A stretch of DNA of 64,000 nt, taken from the NCBI GenBank assembly GCA_930367205.1, contig OV884009.1:118991454-119055453 (forward strand), written 5' to 3'. Source of the DNA: Acanthosoma haemorrhoidale (Eukaryota > Arthropoda > Insecta > Hemiptera > Acanthosomatidae). How positions within the stretch are numbered: the first letter of the stretch is position 1; the number at the start of each line of letters is the position of its first letter. The notes beneath the pieces are model-generated. The model did not search any database. It saw only the letters and a program-made list of their open reading frames with translations, and was not told the DNA's origin. Shown here one piece after another: positions 8,562 to 22,713 of the stretch. Position numbers and translations under genes: made by a program.

Positions 8562-9759
8562 GAAAGAATCACCAAACTAGAGAGACTAAGTTTTGCAACC
8601 AGTAACGTATATAACAAGATATACCTGTCCAATAAAGCGAAAATAAGAGACTACAACATAGTCGTTAAACCGGTAATAATATATGGGACGGAAACCTCAT
8701 TCCTCCCCAGTCTAGAGAAACTATTGAGAATAGAACGAAGAATCCTAAGCAGGATCTATGGCCCCAAAAAGACACAAGAAGGACACTTCTAAGGAATGCA
8801 TGTCTTCACGTGATACTGCTGGATAATTCTACTCCCGATAAAAGGCTAGGGATAGAGGAACTAAAACGAAACCCTAGGGCTAACTATCCTAGTTGTACTT
8901 CGTCGGGGTAACCCGGCTCAAACTAATTTTTAACAATATCATGAAAGAAACTTGACATAAGAAAGAATCACCAAACTAGAGAGACTAAGTTTTGCAACCA
9001 TTAACGTATATAACAAGAAATACCGGTCCAATAAAGCGAAAATACGAGACTACAACATAGTCGTTAACCCGATAATATTATATGGGACGGAAACCTCATG
9101 CCTCCCCAGTCTAGAGGAACTATTAAGAATAGAACGAAGAATCCTAAGAAGGATCTACGGTCCCAAAAAGACACAAGAAGGACACTCCTAAGGAATGCGT
9201 GACTCCACGTGATACTGCTGGATAACTCTACTCCCGAAGAAAGGCTAGGGTTAGAGAAACTAAAACGAAACCCTAGGGCTAACTATCCTAGTTGTACTTC
9301 GTCAGGGTAATCCGACCCAAAACTAATTTTTAACAATATCATGAAAGGAGCTTTACAAAAGAAAGAATTACCAAACTAGAGAGACTAAGTTTTGCAACCA
9401 GTAACTTATATAACAAGAAATACCTGTCCAATAAAGCGAAAATAAGAGACTACAACATAGTCGTTAAACCGGTAATATTATATGGGACGGAAACCTCATT
9501 CCTCCCCAGTCCAGAGAAACTATTGAGAATAGAACGAAGAATCCTAAGCAGGATCTACGGTCCCAAAAAGACACAAGAAGGACACTTCTAAGGAATGCGT
9601 GTCTTCACGTGATACTGCCGGATAACTCTACTCCCGATAAAAGGCTAGGGATAGAGGAACTAAAACGAAACCCAAGGGCTAACTATCCTAGTTGTACTTC
9701 GTCAGGGTAACCCGGCCCAAACTAATTTTTAACAATATCATGAAAGAAGCTTCACAAAA

Positions 9760-10040
9760 GAAAGAATCACCAAACTAGAGAGACTAAGTTTTGCAACCAT
9801 TAACGTATATAACAAGAAATACCTGTCCAATAAAGCGAAAATACGAGACTACAACATAGTCGTTAAACCGGTAATATTATATGGGACGGAAACCTCATTC
9901 CTCCCCAGTCTAGAGAAACTATTGAGAATAGAACAAAGAATCCTAAGCAGGATCTACGGCCCCAAAACTAGTTGTACTTCGTCGGGGTAACCCGGCCCAA
10001 AACTAATTTTTAACAATATCATGAAAGGAGCTTCACAAAA
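9760..10040 (+). repeat. Class F deletion monomer
   Basis: Same junction and class C-like coding half as the copy starting at 800, including the shared GAACAAAGAATCC. It belongs to the 12-mer HOR copy 2 and is followed by class G. Confidence 0.93.
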
Positions 10041-10067
10041 AAAAAAAATCACCAAACTAGAGAGACT

Positions 10068-10274
10068 ATGTTTTGCAAACCAGTAACGTATATAACAAGA
10101 AAATATTTGTCTAATAAAGCAAAAATAAGAGACTACAACACAGCCGTTAACCCGATAATATTATATGGGACGAAAACCTCATGCCTCCCCAGTCTAGAGG
10201 AACTATTAAGAATAGATCGAAGAATCCTAAAAAGGATCTACGGTCCCAAAAAGACACAAGAAGGACACTTCTAA
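10068..10274 (+). pseudogene. RT fragment with ATG, class G
   Basis: Its translation is identical to that of the copy at 3389, in 12-mer HOR copy 2. The identity reflects recent duplication, not evidence of function. Confidence 0.6.
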
Positions 10275-13200
10275 GGAATGCGTGACTCCACGTGATACTG
10301 CTGGATAACTCTACTCCCGAAAAAAGGCTAGGGTTAGAGAAACTAAAACGAAACCCTAGGGCTAACTATCCTAGTTGTACTTCGTCAGGGTAATCCGACC
10401 CAAAACTAATTTTTAACAATATCATGAAAGGAGCTTCACAAAAGAAAGAATCACCAAACTAGAGAGACTAAGTTTTGCAACCACTAACGTATATAACAAG
10501 AAATACCTGTCCAATAAAGCGAAAATACGAGATTACAACATAGTCGTTAACCCGATAATATTATATGGGACGGAAACCTCATGGCTCTCCAGTCTAGAGG
10601 AACTATTAAGAATAGAACGAAGAATCCTAAGAAGGATCTACGGTCCCAAAAAGACACAAGAAGGACACTCCTAAGGAGTGCGTGACTCCACGTGATACTG
10701 CTGGATGACTCTACTCCCGAAAAAAGGCTAGGGTTAGAGAAACTAAAACGAAACCCTAGGGCTAACTATCCTAGTTGTACTTCGTCAGGGTAATCCGACC
10801 CAAAACTAATTTTTAACAATATCATGAAAGGAGCTTCACAAAAGAAAGAATTACCAAACTAGAGAGATTAAGTTTTGCAACCAGTAACGTATATAACAAG
10901 AAATACCTGTCCAATAAAGCGAAAATAAGAGACTACAACATAGTCGTTAAACCGGTAATATTATATGGGACGGAAACCTCATTCCTCCCCAGTCTAGAGA
11001 AACTATTGAGAATAGAACGAAGAATCCTAAGCAGGATCTACGGTCCCAAAAAGACACAACAAGGACACTTCTAAGGAATGCGTGTGTTCACGTGATACTG
11101 CCGGATAACTCTACTCCCGATAAAAGGCTAGGGATAGAGGAACTAAAACGAAACCCTAGGTTTAACTATCCTAGTTGTACTTCGTCGGGGTAACCCGGCC
11201 CAAACTAATTTTTAACAATATCATGAAAAAAGCTTCACAAAAGAAAGAATCACCAAACTAGAGAGACTAAGTTTTGCAACCATTAACGTATATAACAAGA
11301 AATACCTGTCCAATAAATCGAAAATACGAGACTACAACATAGTCGTTAACCCGATAATATTATATGGGACGGAAACCTCATGCCTCCCCAGTCTAGAGGA
11401 ACTATTAAGAATAGAACGAAGAATCCTAAGAAGGATCTACGGTCCCAAAAAGACACAAGAAGGACACTCCTAAAATGCGTGACTCTACGTGATACTGCTG
11501 GATAACTCTACTCCCGAAAAAAGGCTAGGGTTAGAGAAACTAAAACGAAACCCTAGGGCTAACTATCCTAGTTGTACTTCGTCGGGGTAACCCGGCTCAA
11601 ACTAATTTTAAACAATATCATGAAAGAAGCTTCACATAAGAAAGAATCACCAAACTAGAGAGACTAAGTTTTGCAACCATTAACGTATATAACAAGAAAT
11701 ACCTGTCCAATAAAGCGAAAATACGAGACTACAACATAGTCGTTAACCCAATAATATTATATGGGACGGAAACCTCATGCCTCCCCAGTCTAGAGCAACT
11801 ATTAAGAATAGAACGAAGAATCCTAAGAAGGATCTACGGTCCCAAAAAGACACAAGAAGGACACTCCTAAGGAATGCGTGACTCCACGTGATACTGCTGG
11901 ATAACTCTACTCCCGATAAAAGGCTAGAGATAGAGGAACTCAAACGAAACCCTCTAAGGCTAACTACCCTAGTTGAACTTCGTCGGGGTAACCCGACCCA
12001 AAACTAATTTTTAACAATATCATGAAAGGAGCTTCACAAAAGAAAGAATCACCAAACTAGAGAGAATAAGTTTTGCAACCATTAACGTATATAACAAGAA
12101 ATACCTGTCCAACATAGCAAAAATACGAGACTACAACATAGTCGTTAACCCGATAATATTATATGAGACGGAAACCTCATGCCTCCCCAGTCTAGAGGAA
12201 CTATTAAGAATAGAACGAAGAATCCTAAAAAGGATCTACGGTCCCAAAAAGACACAAGAAGGACACTCCTAAGGAATGCGTGACTCCAAGTGATACTGCT
12301 GGATATCTCTACTCCCGAAAAAAGGCTAGGGTTAGAGAAACTAAAAGGAAACCCTAGGGCTAACTATCCTAGTTGTACTTCGTCGGGGGAACTCGGCCAA
12401 AACTAATTTTTAACAATATCATGAAAGAAGCTTCACAAAAGAAAGAATCACCAAACTAGAGAGACTAAGTTTGGCAACCATTAACGTATATAACTAGAAA
12501 TACCTGTCCAATAAAGCGAAAATACGAGACTACAACATAGTCGTTAACCCGATAATATTATATGGGACGGAAACCTCATGCCTCCCCAGTCTAGAGCAAC
12601 TATTAAGAATAGAACGAAGAATCCTAAGAAGGATCTACGGTCCCAAAAAGACACAAGAAGGACACTCCTAAGGAATGCGTGACTCCACGTGATACTGCTG
12701 GATAACTCTACTCCCGATAAAAGGCTAGAGATAGAGGAACTCAAACGAAACCCTCTAGGGCTCACTACCCTAGTTGAACTTCGTCGGGGTAACCCGACCC
12801 AAAACTAATTTTTAACAATATCATGAAAGGAGCTTCACAAAAGAAAGAATCACCAAACTAGAGAGAATAAGTTTTGCAACCATTAACGTATATAACAAGA
12901 AATACCTGTCCAACATAGCAAAAATACGAGACTACAACATAGTCGTTAACCCGATAATATTATATGGGACGGAAACCTCATGCCTCCCCAGTCTAGAGGA
13001 ACTATTAAGAATAGAACGAAGAATCCTAAGAAGGATCTACGGTCCCAAAAAGACACAAGAAGGACACTCCTAAGGAATGCGTGACTCCACGTGATACTGC
13101 TGGATAACTCTACTCCCGAAAAAAGGCTAGGGTTAGAGAAACTAAAACGAAACCCTAGGGCTAACTATCCTAGTTGTACTTCGTCAGGGTAATCCGACCC

Positions 13201-14440
13201 AAAACTAATTTTTAACAATATCATGAAAGAAGCTTCACATAAGAAAGAATCACCAAACTAGAGAGACTAAGTTTTGCAACCAGTAACGTATATAACAAGA
13301 TATACCTGTCCAATAAAGCGAAAATAAGAGACTACAACATAGTCGTTAAACCGGTAATAATATATGGGACGGAAACCTCATTCCTCCCCAGTCTAGAGAA
13401 ACTATTGAGAATAGAACGAAGAATCCTAAGCAGGATCTATGGCCCCAAAAAGACACAAGAAGGACACTTCTAAGGAATGCATGTCTTCACGTGATACTGC
13501 TGGATAATTCTACTCCCGATAAAAGGCTAGGGATAGAGGAACTAAAACGAAACCCTAGGGCTAACTATCCTAGTTGTACTTCGTCGGGGTAACCCGGCTC
13601 AAACTAATTTTTAACAATATCATGAAAGAAACTTGACATAAGAAAGAATCACCAAACTAGAGAGACTAAGTTTTGCAACCAGTAACGTATATAACAAGAA
13701 ATACCGGTCCAATAAAGCGAAAATACGAGACTACAACATAGTCGTTAACCCGATAATATTATATGGGACGGAAACCTCATGCCTCCCCAGTCTAGAGGAA
13801 CTATTAAGAATAGAACGAAGAATCCTAAGAAGGATCTACGGTCCCAAAAAGACACAAGAAGGACACTCCTAAGGAATGCGTGACTCCACGTGATACTGCT
13901 GGATAACTCTACTCCCGAAGAAAGGCTAGGGTTAGAGAAACTAAAACGAAACCCTAGGGCTAACTATCCTAGTTGTACTTCGTCAGGGTAATCCGACCCA
14001 AAACTAATTTTTAACAATATCATGAAAGGAGCTTTACAAAAGAAAGAATTACCAAACTAGAGAGACTAAGTTTTGCAACCAGTAACTTATATAACAAGAA
14101 ATACCTGTCCAATAAAGCGAAAATAAGAGACTACAACATAGTCGTTAAACCGGTAATATTATATGGGACGGAAACCTCATTCCTCCCCAGTCCAGAGAAA
14201 CTATTGAGAATAGAACGAAGAATCCTAAGCAGGATCTACGGCCCCAAAAAGACACAAGAAGGACACTTCTAAGGAATGCGTGTCTTCACGTGATACTGCC
14301 GGATAACTCTACTCCCGATAAAAGGCTAGGGATAGAGGAACTAAAACGAAACCCAAGGGCTAACTATCCTAGTTGTACTTCGTCAGGGTAACCCGGCCCA
14401 AACTAATTTTTAACAATATCATGAAAGGAGCTTCACAAAA

Positions 14441-14721
14441 GAAAGAATCACCAAACTAGAGAGACTAAGTTTTGCAACCATTAACGTATATAACAAGAAA
14501 TACCTGTCCAATAAAGCGAAAATACGAGACTACAACATAGTCGTTAAACCGGTAATATTATATGGGACGGAAACCTCATTCCTCCCCAGTCTAGAGAAAC
14601 TATTGAGAATAGAACAAAGAATCCTAAGCAGGATCTACGGCCCCAAAACTAGTTGTACTTCGTCGGGGTAACCCGGCCCAAAACTAATTTTTAACAATAT
14701 CATGAAAGGAGCTTCACAAAA
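14441..14721 (+). repeat. Class F deletion monomer
   Basis: Same junction as the other F copies, in 12-mer HOR copy 3, followed by class G. The base pattern is nearly the same as in the copy starting at 9760. Confidence 0.93.
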
Positions 14722-14748
14722 AAAAAAAATCACCAAACTAGAGAGACT

Positions 14749-14955
14749 ATGTTTTGCAAACCAGTAACGTATATAACAAGAAAATATTTGTCTAATAAAG
14801 CAAAAATAAGAGACTACAACACAGCCGTTAACCCGATAATATTATATGGGACGAAAACCTCATGCCTCCCCAGTCTAGAGGAACTATTAAGAATAGATCG
14901 AAGAATCCTAAAAAGGATCTACGGTCCCAAAAAGACACAAGAAGGACACTTCTAA
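14749..14955 (+). pseudogene. RT fragment with ATG, class G
   Basis: Its translation is identical to that of the copies at 3389 and 10068, in 12-mer HOR copy 3. Confidence 0.6.
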
Positions 14956-17922
14956 GGAATGCGTGACTCCACGTGATACTGCTGGATAACTCTACTCCCG
15001 AAAAAAGGCTAGGGTTAGAGAAACTAAAACGAAACCCTAGGGCTAACTATCCTAGTTGTACTTCGTCAGGGTAATCCGACCCAAAACTAATTTTTAACAA
15101 TATCATGAAAGGAGCTTCACAAAAGAAAGAATCACCAAACTAGAGAGACTAAGTTTTGCAACCACTAACGTATATAACAAGAAATACCTGTCCAATAAAG
15201 CGAAAATACGAGATTACAACATAGTCGTTAACCCGATAATATTATATGGGACGGAAACCTCATGGCTCTCCAGTCTAGAGGAACTATTAAGAATAGAACG
15301 AAGAATCCTAAGAAGGATCTACGGTCCCAAAAAGACACAAGAAGGACACTCCTAAGGAGTGCGTGACTCCACGTGATACTGCTGGATGACTCTACTCCCG
15401 AAAAAAGGCTAGGGTTAGAGAAACTAAAACGAAACCCTAGGGCTAACTATCCTAGTTGTACTTCGTCAGGGTAATCCGACCCAAAACTAATTTTTAACAA
15501 TATCATGAAAGGAGCTTCACAAAAGAAAGAATTACCAAACTAGAGAGATTAAGTTTTGCAACCAGTAACGTATATAACAAGAAATACCTGTCCAATAAAG
15601 CGAAAATAAGAGACTACAACATAGTCGTTAAACCGGTAATATTATATGGGACGGAAACCTCATTCCTCCCCAGTCTAGAGAAACTATTGAGAATAGAACG
15701 AAGAATCCTAAGCAGGATCTACGGTCCCAAAAAGACACAACAAGGACACTTCTAAGGAATGCGTGTGTTCACGTGATACTGCCGGATAACTCTACTCCCG
15801 ATAAAAGGCTAGGGATAGAGGAACTAAAACGAAACCCTAGGTTTAACTATCCTAGTTGTACTTCGTCGGGGTAACCCGGCCCAAACTAATTTTTAACAAT
15901 ATCATGAAAAAAGCTTCACAAAAGAAAGAATCACCAAACTAGAGAGACTAAGTTTTGCAACCATTAACGTATATAACAAGAAATACCTGTCCAATAAATC
16001 GAAAATACGAGACTACAACATAGTCGTTAACCCGATAATATTATATGGGACGGAAACCTCATGCCTCCCCAGTCTAGAGGAACTATTAAGAATAGAACGA
16101 AGAATCCTAAGAAGGATCTACGGTCCCAAAAAGACACAAGAAGGACACTCCTAAAATGCGTGACTCTACGTGATACTGCTGGATAACTCTACTCCCGAAA
16201 AAAGGCTAGGGTTAGAGAAACTAAAACGAAACCCTAGGGCTAACTATCCTAGTTGTACTTCGTCGGGGTAACCCGGCTCAAACTAATTTTAAACAATATC
16301 ATGAAAGAAGCTTCACATAAGAAAGAATCACCAAACTAGAGAGACTAAGTTTTGCAACCATTAACGTATATAACAAGAAATACCTGTCCAATAAAGCGAA
16401 AATACGAGACTACAACATAGTCGTTAACCCAATAATATTATATGGGACGGAAACCTCATGCCTCCCCAGTCTAGAGCAACTATTAAGAATAGAACGAAGA
16501 ATCCTAAGAAGGATCTACGGTCCCAAAAAGACACAAGAAGGACACTCCTAAGGAATGCGTGACTCCACGTGATACTGCTGGATAACTCTACTCCCGATAA
16601 AAGGCTAGAGATAGATGAACTCAAACGAAACCCTCTAAGGCTAACTACCCTAGTTGAACTTCGTCGGGGTAACCCGACCCAAAACTAATTTTTAACAATA
16701 TCATGAAAGGAGCTTCACAAAAGAAAGAATCACCAAACTAGAGAGAATAAGTTTTGCAACCATTAACGTATATAACAAGAAATACCTGTCCAACATAGCA
16801 AAAATACGAGACTACAACATAGTCGTTAATCCGATAATATTATATGAGACGGAAACCTCATGCCTCCCCAGTCTAGAGGAACTATTAAGAATAGAACGAA
16901 GAATCCTAAAAAGGATCTACGGTCCCAAAAAGACACAAGAAGGAAACTCCTAAGGAATGCGTGACTCCAAGTGATACTGCTGGATATCTCTACTCCCGAA
17001 AAAAGGCTAGGGTTAGAGAAACTAAAAGGAAACCCTAGGGCTAACTATCCTAGTTGTACTTCGTCGGGGGAACTCGGCCAAAACTAATTTTTAACAATAT
17101 CATGAAAGAAGCTTCACAAAAGAAAGAATCACCAAACTAGAGAGACTATGTTTGGCAACCATTAACGTATATAACTAGAAATACCTGTCCAATAAAGCGA
17201 AAATACGAGACTACAACATAGTCGTTAACCCGATAATATTATATGGGACGGAAACCTCATGCCTCCCCAGTCTAGAGCAACTATTAAGAATAGAACGAAG
17301 AATCCTAAGAAGGATCTACGGTCCCAAAAAGACACAAGAAGGACACTCCTAAGGAATGCGTGACTCCACGTGATACTGCTGGATAACTCTACTCCCGATA
17401 AAAGGCTAGAGATAGAGGAACTCAAACGAAACCCTCTAGGGCTAACTACCCTAGTTGAACTTCGTCGGGGTAACCCGACCCAAAACTAATTTTTAACAAT
17501 ATCATGAAAGGAGCTTCACAAAAGAAAGAATCACCAAACTAGAGAGAATAAGTTTTGCAACCATTAACGTATATAACAAGAAATACCTGTCCAACATAGC
17601 AAAAATACGAGACTACAACATAGTCGTTAACCCGATAATATTATATGAGACGGAAACCTCATGCCTCCCCAGTCTAGAGGAACTATTAAGAATAGAACGA
17701 AGAATCCTAAAAAGGATCTACGGTCCCAAAAAGACACAAGAAGGACCCTCCTAAGGAATGCGTGACTCCAAGTGATACTGCTGGATATCTCTACTCCCGA
17801 AAAAAGGCTAGGGGTAGAGAAACTAAAAGGAAACCCTAGGGCTAACTATCCTAGTTGTACTTCGTCGGGGGAACTCGGCCAAAACTAATTTTTAACAATA
17901 TCATGAAAGAAGCTTCACAAAA

Positions 17923-19915
17923 GAAAGAATCACCAAACTAGAGAGACTAAGTTTTGCAACCATTAACGTATATAACAAGAAATACCTGTCCAATTAAGCG
18001 AAAATACGTGACTACAACATAGTCGTTAACCCGATAATATTATATGGGACGGAAACCTCATGCCTCCCCAGTCTAGAGGAACTATTAAGAATAGGACGAA
18101 GAATCCTAAGAAGGATCTACGGTCCCAAAAAGACACAAGAAGGACACTCCTAAGGAATGCGTGACTCTACGTGATACTGCTGGATAACTCTACTCCCGAA
18201 AAAAGGCTAGGGTTAGAGAAACTAAAACGAAACCCTAGGGCTAACTATCCTAGTTGTACTTCGTCGGGGTAACCCGGCTCAAACTAATTTTTAACAATAT
18301 CACGAAAGAAGCTTCACATAAGAAAGAATCACCAAACTAGAGAGACTAAGTTTTGCAACCATTAACGTATATAACAAGAAATACCTGTCCAATAAAGCGA
18401 AAATACGAGACTACAACATAGTCGTTAACCCGATAATATTATATGGGACGGAAACCTCATGCCTCCCCAGTCTAGAGGAACTATTAAGAATAGAACGAAG
18501 AATCCTAAGAAGGATCTACGGTCCCAAAAAGACACAAGAAGGACACTCCTAAGGAATGCGTGACTCCAAGTGATACTGCTGGATATCTCTACTCCCGAAA
18601 AAAGGCTAGGGTTAGAGAAACTAAAAGGAAACCCTAGGGCTAACTATCCTAGTTGTACTTCGTCGGGGGAACTCGGCCAAAACTAATTTTTAACAATATC
18701 ATGAAAGAAGCTTCACAAAAGAAAGAATCACCAAACTAGAGAGACTAAGTTTTGCAACCACTAACGTATATAACAAGAAATACCTGTCCAATAAAGCGAT
18801 AATACGAGATTACAACATAGTCGTTAACTTGATAATATTATATGGGACGGAAACCTCATTCCTCCCCAGTCTAGAGAAACTATTGAGAATAGAACGAAGA
18901 ATCCTAAGCAGGATCTACGGCCCCAAAAAGACACAAGAAGGACACTTCTAAGGAATGCGTGTGTTCACGTGATACTGCCGGATAACTCTACTCCCGATGA
19001 AAGGCTAGGGATAGAGGAACTAAAACGAAACCCTAGGTTTGACTATCCTAGTTGTACTTCGTCGGGGTAACCCGGCCCAAACTAATTTTTAACAATATCA
19101 TGAAAAAAGCTTCACAAAAGAAAGAATCACCAAACTAGAGAGACTAAGTTTTGCAACCATTAACGTATATAACAAGAAATACCTGTCCAATAAAGCGAAA
19201 ATACGAGACTACAACATAGTCGTTAACCCGATAATATTATATGGGACGGAAACCTCATGCCTCCCCAGTCTAGAGGAACTATTAAGAATAGAACGAAGAA
19301 TCCTAAGAAGGATCTACGGTCCCAAAAAGACACAAGAAGGACACTCCTAAAATGCGTGACTCTACGTGATACTGCTGGATAACTCTACTCCCGAAAAAAG
19401 GCTAGGGTTAGAGAAACTAAAACGAAACCCTAGGGCTAACTATCCTAGCTGTACTGCGTCGGGGTAACCCGGCTCAAACTAATTTTTAACAATATCATGA
19501 AAGAAGCTTCACATAAGAAAGAATCACCAAACTAGAGAGACTAAGTTTTGCAACCATTAACGTATATAACAAGAAATACCTGTCCAATAAACCGAAAATA
19601 CGAGACTACAACATAGTCGTTAACCCGATAATATTATATGGGACGGAAACCTCATGCCTCCCCAGTCTAGAGCAACTATTAAGAATAGAACGAAGAATCC
19701 TAAGAAGGATCTACGGTCCCAAAAAGACACAAGAAGGACACTCCTAAGGAATGCGTGACTCCAAGTGATACTGCTGGATATCTCTACTCCCGAAAAAAGG
19801 CTAGGGTTAGAGAAACTAAAAGGAAACCCTAGGGCTAACTATCCTAGTTGTACTTCGTCGGGGGAACTCGGCCAAAACTAATTTTTAACAATATCATGAA
19901 AGAAGCTTCACAAAA
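17923..19915 (+). repeat. Shuffled monomers between HOR copies
   Basis: Starts are 17923 (A with CAATTAAGCG), 18322 (A head, D tail), 18721 (type with CACTAACG, then a class C coding half), 19120 (E) and 19517 (B head, D tail). At least three are chimeras whose left and right halves belong to different classes. TGCGTCGGGG appears at 19455-19464 and again only in the 43-55 kb part of the window. No gene or foreign element is present. Confidence 0.85.
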
Positions 19916-22713
19916 GAAAGAATCACCAAACTAGAGAGACTAAGTTTTGCAACCACTAACGTATATAACAAGAAATACCTGTCCAATAAAGCGAAAATAC
20001 GAGATTACAACATAGTCGTTAACCCGATAATATTATATGGGACGGAAACCTCATGGCTCTCCAGTCTAGAGGAACTATTAAGAATAGAACGAAGAATCCT
20101 AAGAAGGATCTACGGTCCCAAAAAGACACAAGAAGGACACTCCTAAGGAGTGCGTGACTCCACGTGATACTGCTGGATGACTCTACTCCCGAAAAAAGGC
20201 TAGGGTTAGAGAAACTAAAACGAAACCCTAGGGCTAACTATCCTAGTTGTACTTCGTCAGGGTAATCCGACCCAAAACTAATTTTTAACAATATCATGAA
20301 AGGAGCTTCACAAAAGAAAGAATTACCAAACTAGAGAGATTAAGTTTTGCAACCAGTAACGTATATAACAAGAAATACCTGTCCAATAAAGCGAAAATAA
20401 GAGACTACAACATAGTCGTTAAACCGGTAATATTATATGGGACGGAAACCTCATTCCTCCCCAGTCTAGAGAAACTATTGAGAATAGAACGAAGAATCCT
20501 AAGCAGGATCTACGGTCCCAAAAAGACACAACAAGGACACTTCTAAGGAATGCGTGTGTTCACGTGATACTGCCGGATAACTCTACTCCCGATAAAAGGC
20601 TAGGGATAGAGGAACTAAAACGAAACCCTAGGTTTAACTATCCTAGTTGTACTTCGTCGGGGTAACCCGGCCCAAACTAATTTTTAACAATATCATGAAA
20701 AAAGCTTCACAAAAGAAAGAATCACCAAACTAGAGAGACTAAGTTTTGCAACCATTAACGTATATAACAAGAAATACCTGTCCAATAAATCGAAAATACG
20801 AGACTACAACATAGTCGTTAACCCGATAATATTATATGGGACGGAAACCTCATGCCTCCCCAGTCTAGAGGAACTATTAAGAATAGAACGAAGAATCCTA
20901 AGAAGGATCTACGGTCCCAAAAAGACACAAGAAGGACACTCCTAAAATGCGTGACTCTACGTGATACTGCTGGATAACTCTACTCCCGAAAAAAGGCTAG
21001 GGTTAGAGAAACTAAAACGAAACCCTAGGGCTAACTATCCTAGTTGTACTTCGTCGGGGTAACCCGGCTCAAACTAATTTTAAACAATATCATGAAAGAA
21101 GCTTCACATAAGAAAGAATCACCAAACTAGAGAGACTAAGTTTTGCAACCATTAACGTATATAACAAGAAATACCTGTCCAATAAAGCGAAAATACGAGA
21201 CTACAACATAGTCGTTAACCCAATAATATTATATGGGACGGAAACCTCATGCCTCCCCAGTCTAGAGCAACTATTAAGAATAGAACGAAGAATCCTAAGA
21301 AGGATCTACGGTCCCAAAAAGACACAAGAAGGACACTCCTAAGGAATGCGTGACTCCACGTGATACTGCTGGATAACTCTACTCCCGATAAAAGGCTAGA
21401 GATAGAGGAACTCAAACGAAACCCTCTAAGGCTAACTACCCTAGTTGAACTTCGTCGGGGTAACCCGACCCAAAACTAATTTTTAACAATATCATGAAAG
21501 GAGCTTCACAAAAGAAAGAATCACCAAACTAGAGAGAATAAGTTTTGCAACCATTAACGTATATAACAAGAAATACCTGTCCAACATAGCAAAAATACGA
21601 GACTACAACATAGTCGTTAACCCGATAATATTATATGAGACGGAAACCTCATGCCTCCCCAGTCTAGAGGAACTATTAAGAATAGAACGAAGAATCCTAA
21701 AAAGGATCTACGGTCCCAAAAAGACACAAGAAGGACACTCCTAAGGAATGCGTGACTCCAAGTGATACTGCTGGATATCTCTACTCCCGAAAAAAGGCTA
21801 GGGTTAGAGAAACTAAAAGGAAACCCTAGGGCTAACTATCCTAGTTGTACTTCGTCGGGGGAACTCGGCCAAAACTAATTTTTAACAATATCATGAAAGA
21901 AGCTTCACAAAAGAAAGAATCACCAAACTAGAGAGACTAAGTTTGGCAACCATTAACGTATATAACTAGAAATACCTGTCCAATAAAGCCAAAATACGAG
22001 ACTACAACATAGTCGTTAACCCGATAATATTATATGGGACGGAAACCTCATGCCTCCCCAGTCTAGAGCAACTATTAAGAATAGAACGAAGAATCCTAAG
22101 AAGGATCTACGGTCCCAAAAAGACACAAGAAGGACACTCCTAAGGAATGCGTGACTCCACGTGATACTGCTGGATAACTCTACTCCCGATAAAAGGCTAG
22201 AGATAGAGGAACTCAAACGAAACCCTCTAGGGCTAACTACCCTAGTTGAACTTCGTCGGGGTAACCCGACCCAAAACTAATTTTTAACAATATCATGAAA
22301 GGAGCTTCACAAAAGAAAGAATCACCAAACTAGAGAGAATAAGTTTTGCAACCATTAACGTATATAACAAGAAATACCTGTCCAACATAGCAAAAATACG
22401 AGACTACAACATAGTCGTTAACCCGATAATATTATATGAGACGGAAACCTCATGCCTCCCCAGTCTAGAGGAACTATTAAGAATAGAACGAAGAATCCTA
22501 AAAAGGATCTACGGTCCCAAAAAGACACAAGAAGGACACTCCTAAGGAATGCGTGACTCCAAGTGATACTGCTGGATATCTCTACTCCCGAAAAAAGGCT
22601 AGGGTTAGAGAAACTAAAAGGAAACCCTAGGGCTAACTATCCTAGTTGTACTTCGTCGGGGGAACTCGGCCAAAACTAATTTTTAACAATATCATGAAAG
22701 AAGCTTCACAAAA
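19916..22713 (+). repeat. Partial 12-mer HOR copy (last seven monomers)
   Basis: Starts are 19916, 20316, 20715 (E), 21112 (B), 21514 (D), 21913 (B) and 22315 (D). They match the monomers starting at 15125-17524 with an offset of 4791 bp and share the derived CCTAAGGAGTGCG and GGATGACTC. The first five HOR monomers, including the F-G pair, are missing. Confidence 0.9.

Larger units (their letters stand above)
8562..13242 (+). repeat. 12-monomer HOR, copy 2 (4681 bp)
   Basis: Monomer starts are 8562, 8961, 9361, 9760 (F), 10041 (G), 10444, 10844, 11243 (E), 11640 (B), 12042 (D), 12441 (B) and 12843 (D head). The last monomer is chimeric: it begins as class D (GAGAATAAG, CAACATAGC) but switches to class A (TATGGGACGG, CCTAAGAAGG, CCACGTGATAC). 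The copies starting at 12441 and 17122 carry TATATAACTAG, a stop in the reverse-transcriptase frame. Confidence 0.92.
13243..17922 (+). repeat. 12-monomer HOR, copy 3 (~4680 bp)
   Basis: Monomer starts are 13243, 13642, 14042, 14441 (F), 14722 (G), 15125, 15525, 15924 (E), 16321 (B), 16723 (D), 17122 (B) and 17524 (D). It follows copy 2 directly with almost no divergence. Shared innovations such as CCTAAGGAGTGCG with GGATGACTC (monomers at 10444 and 15125) are absent from copy 1, so copies 2 and 3 are the youngest pair. Confidence 0.92.
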
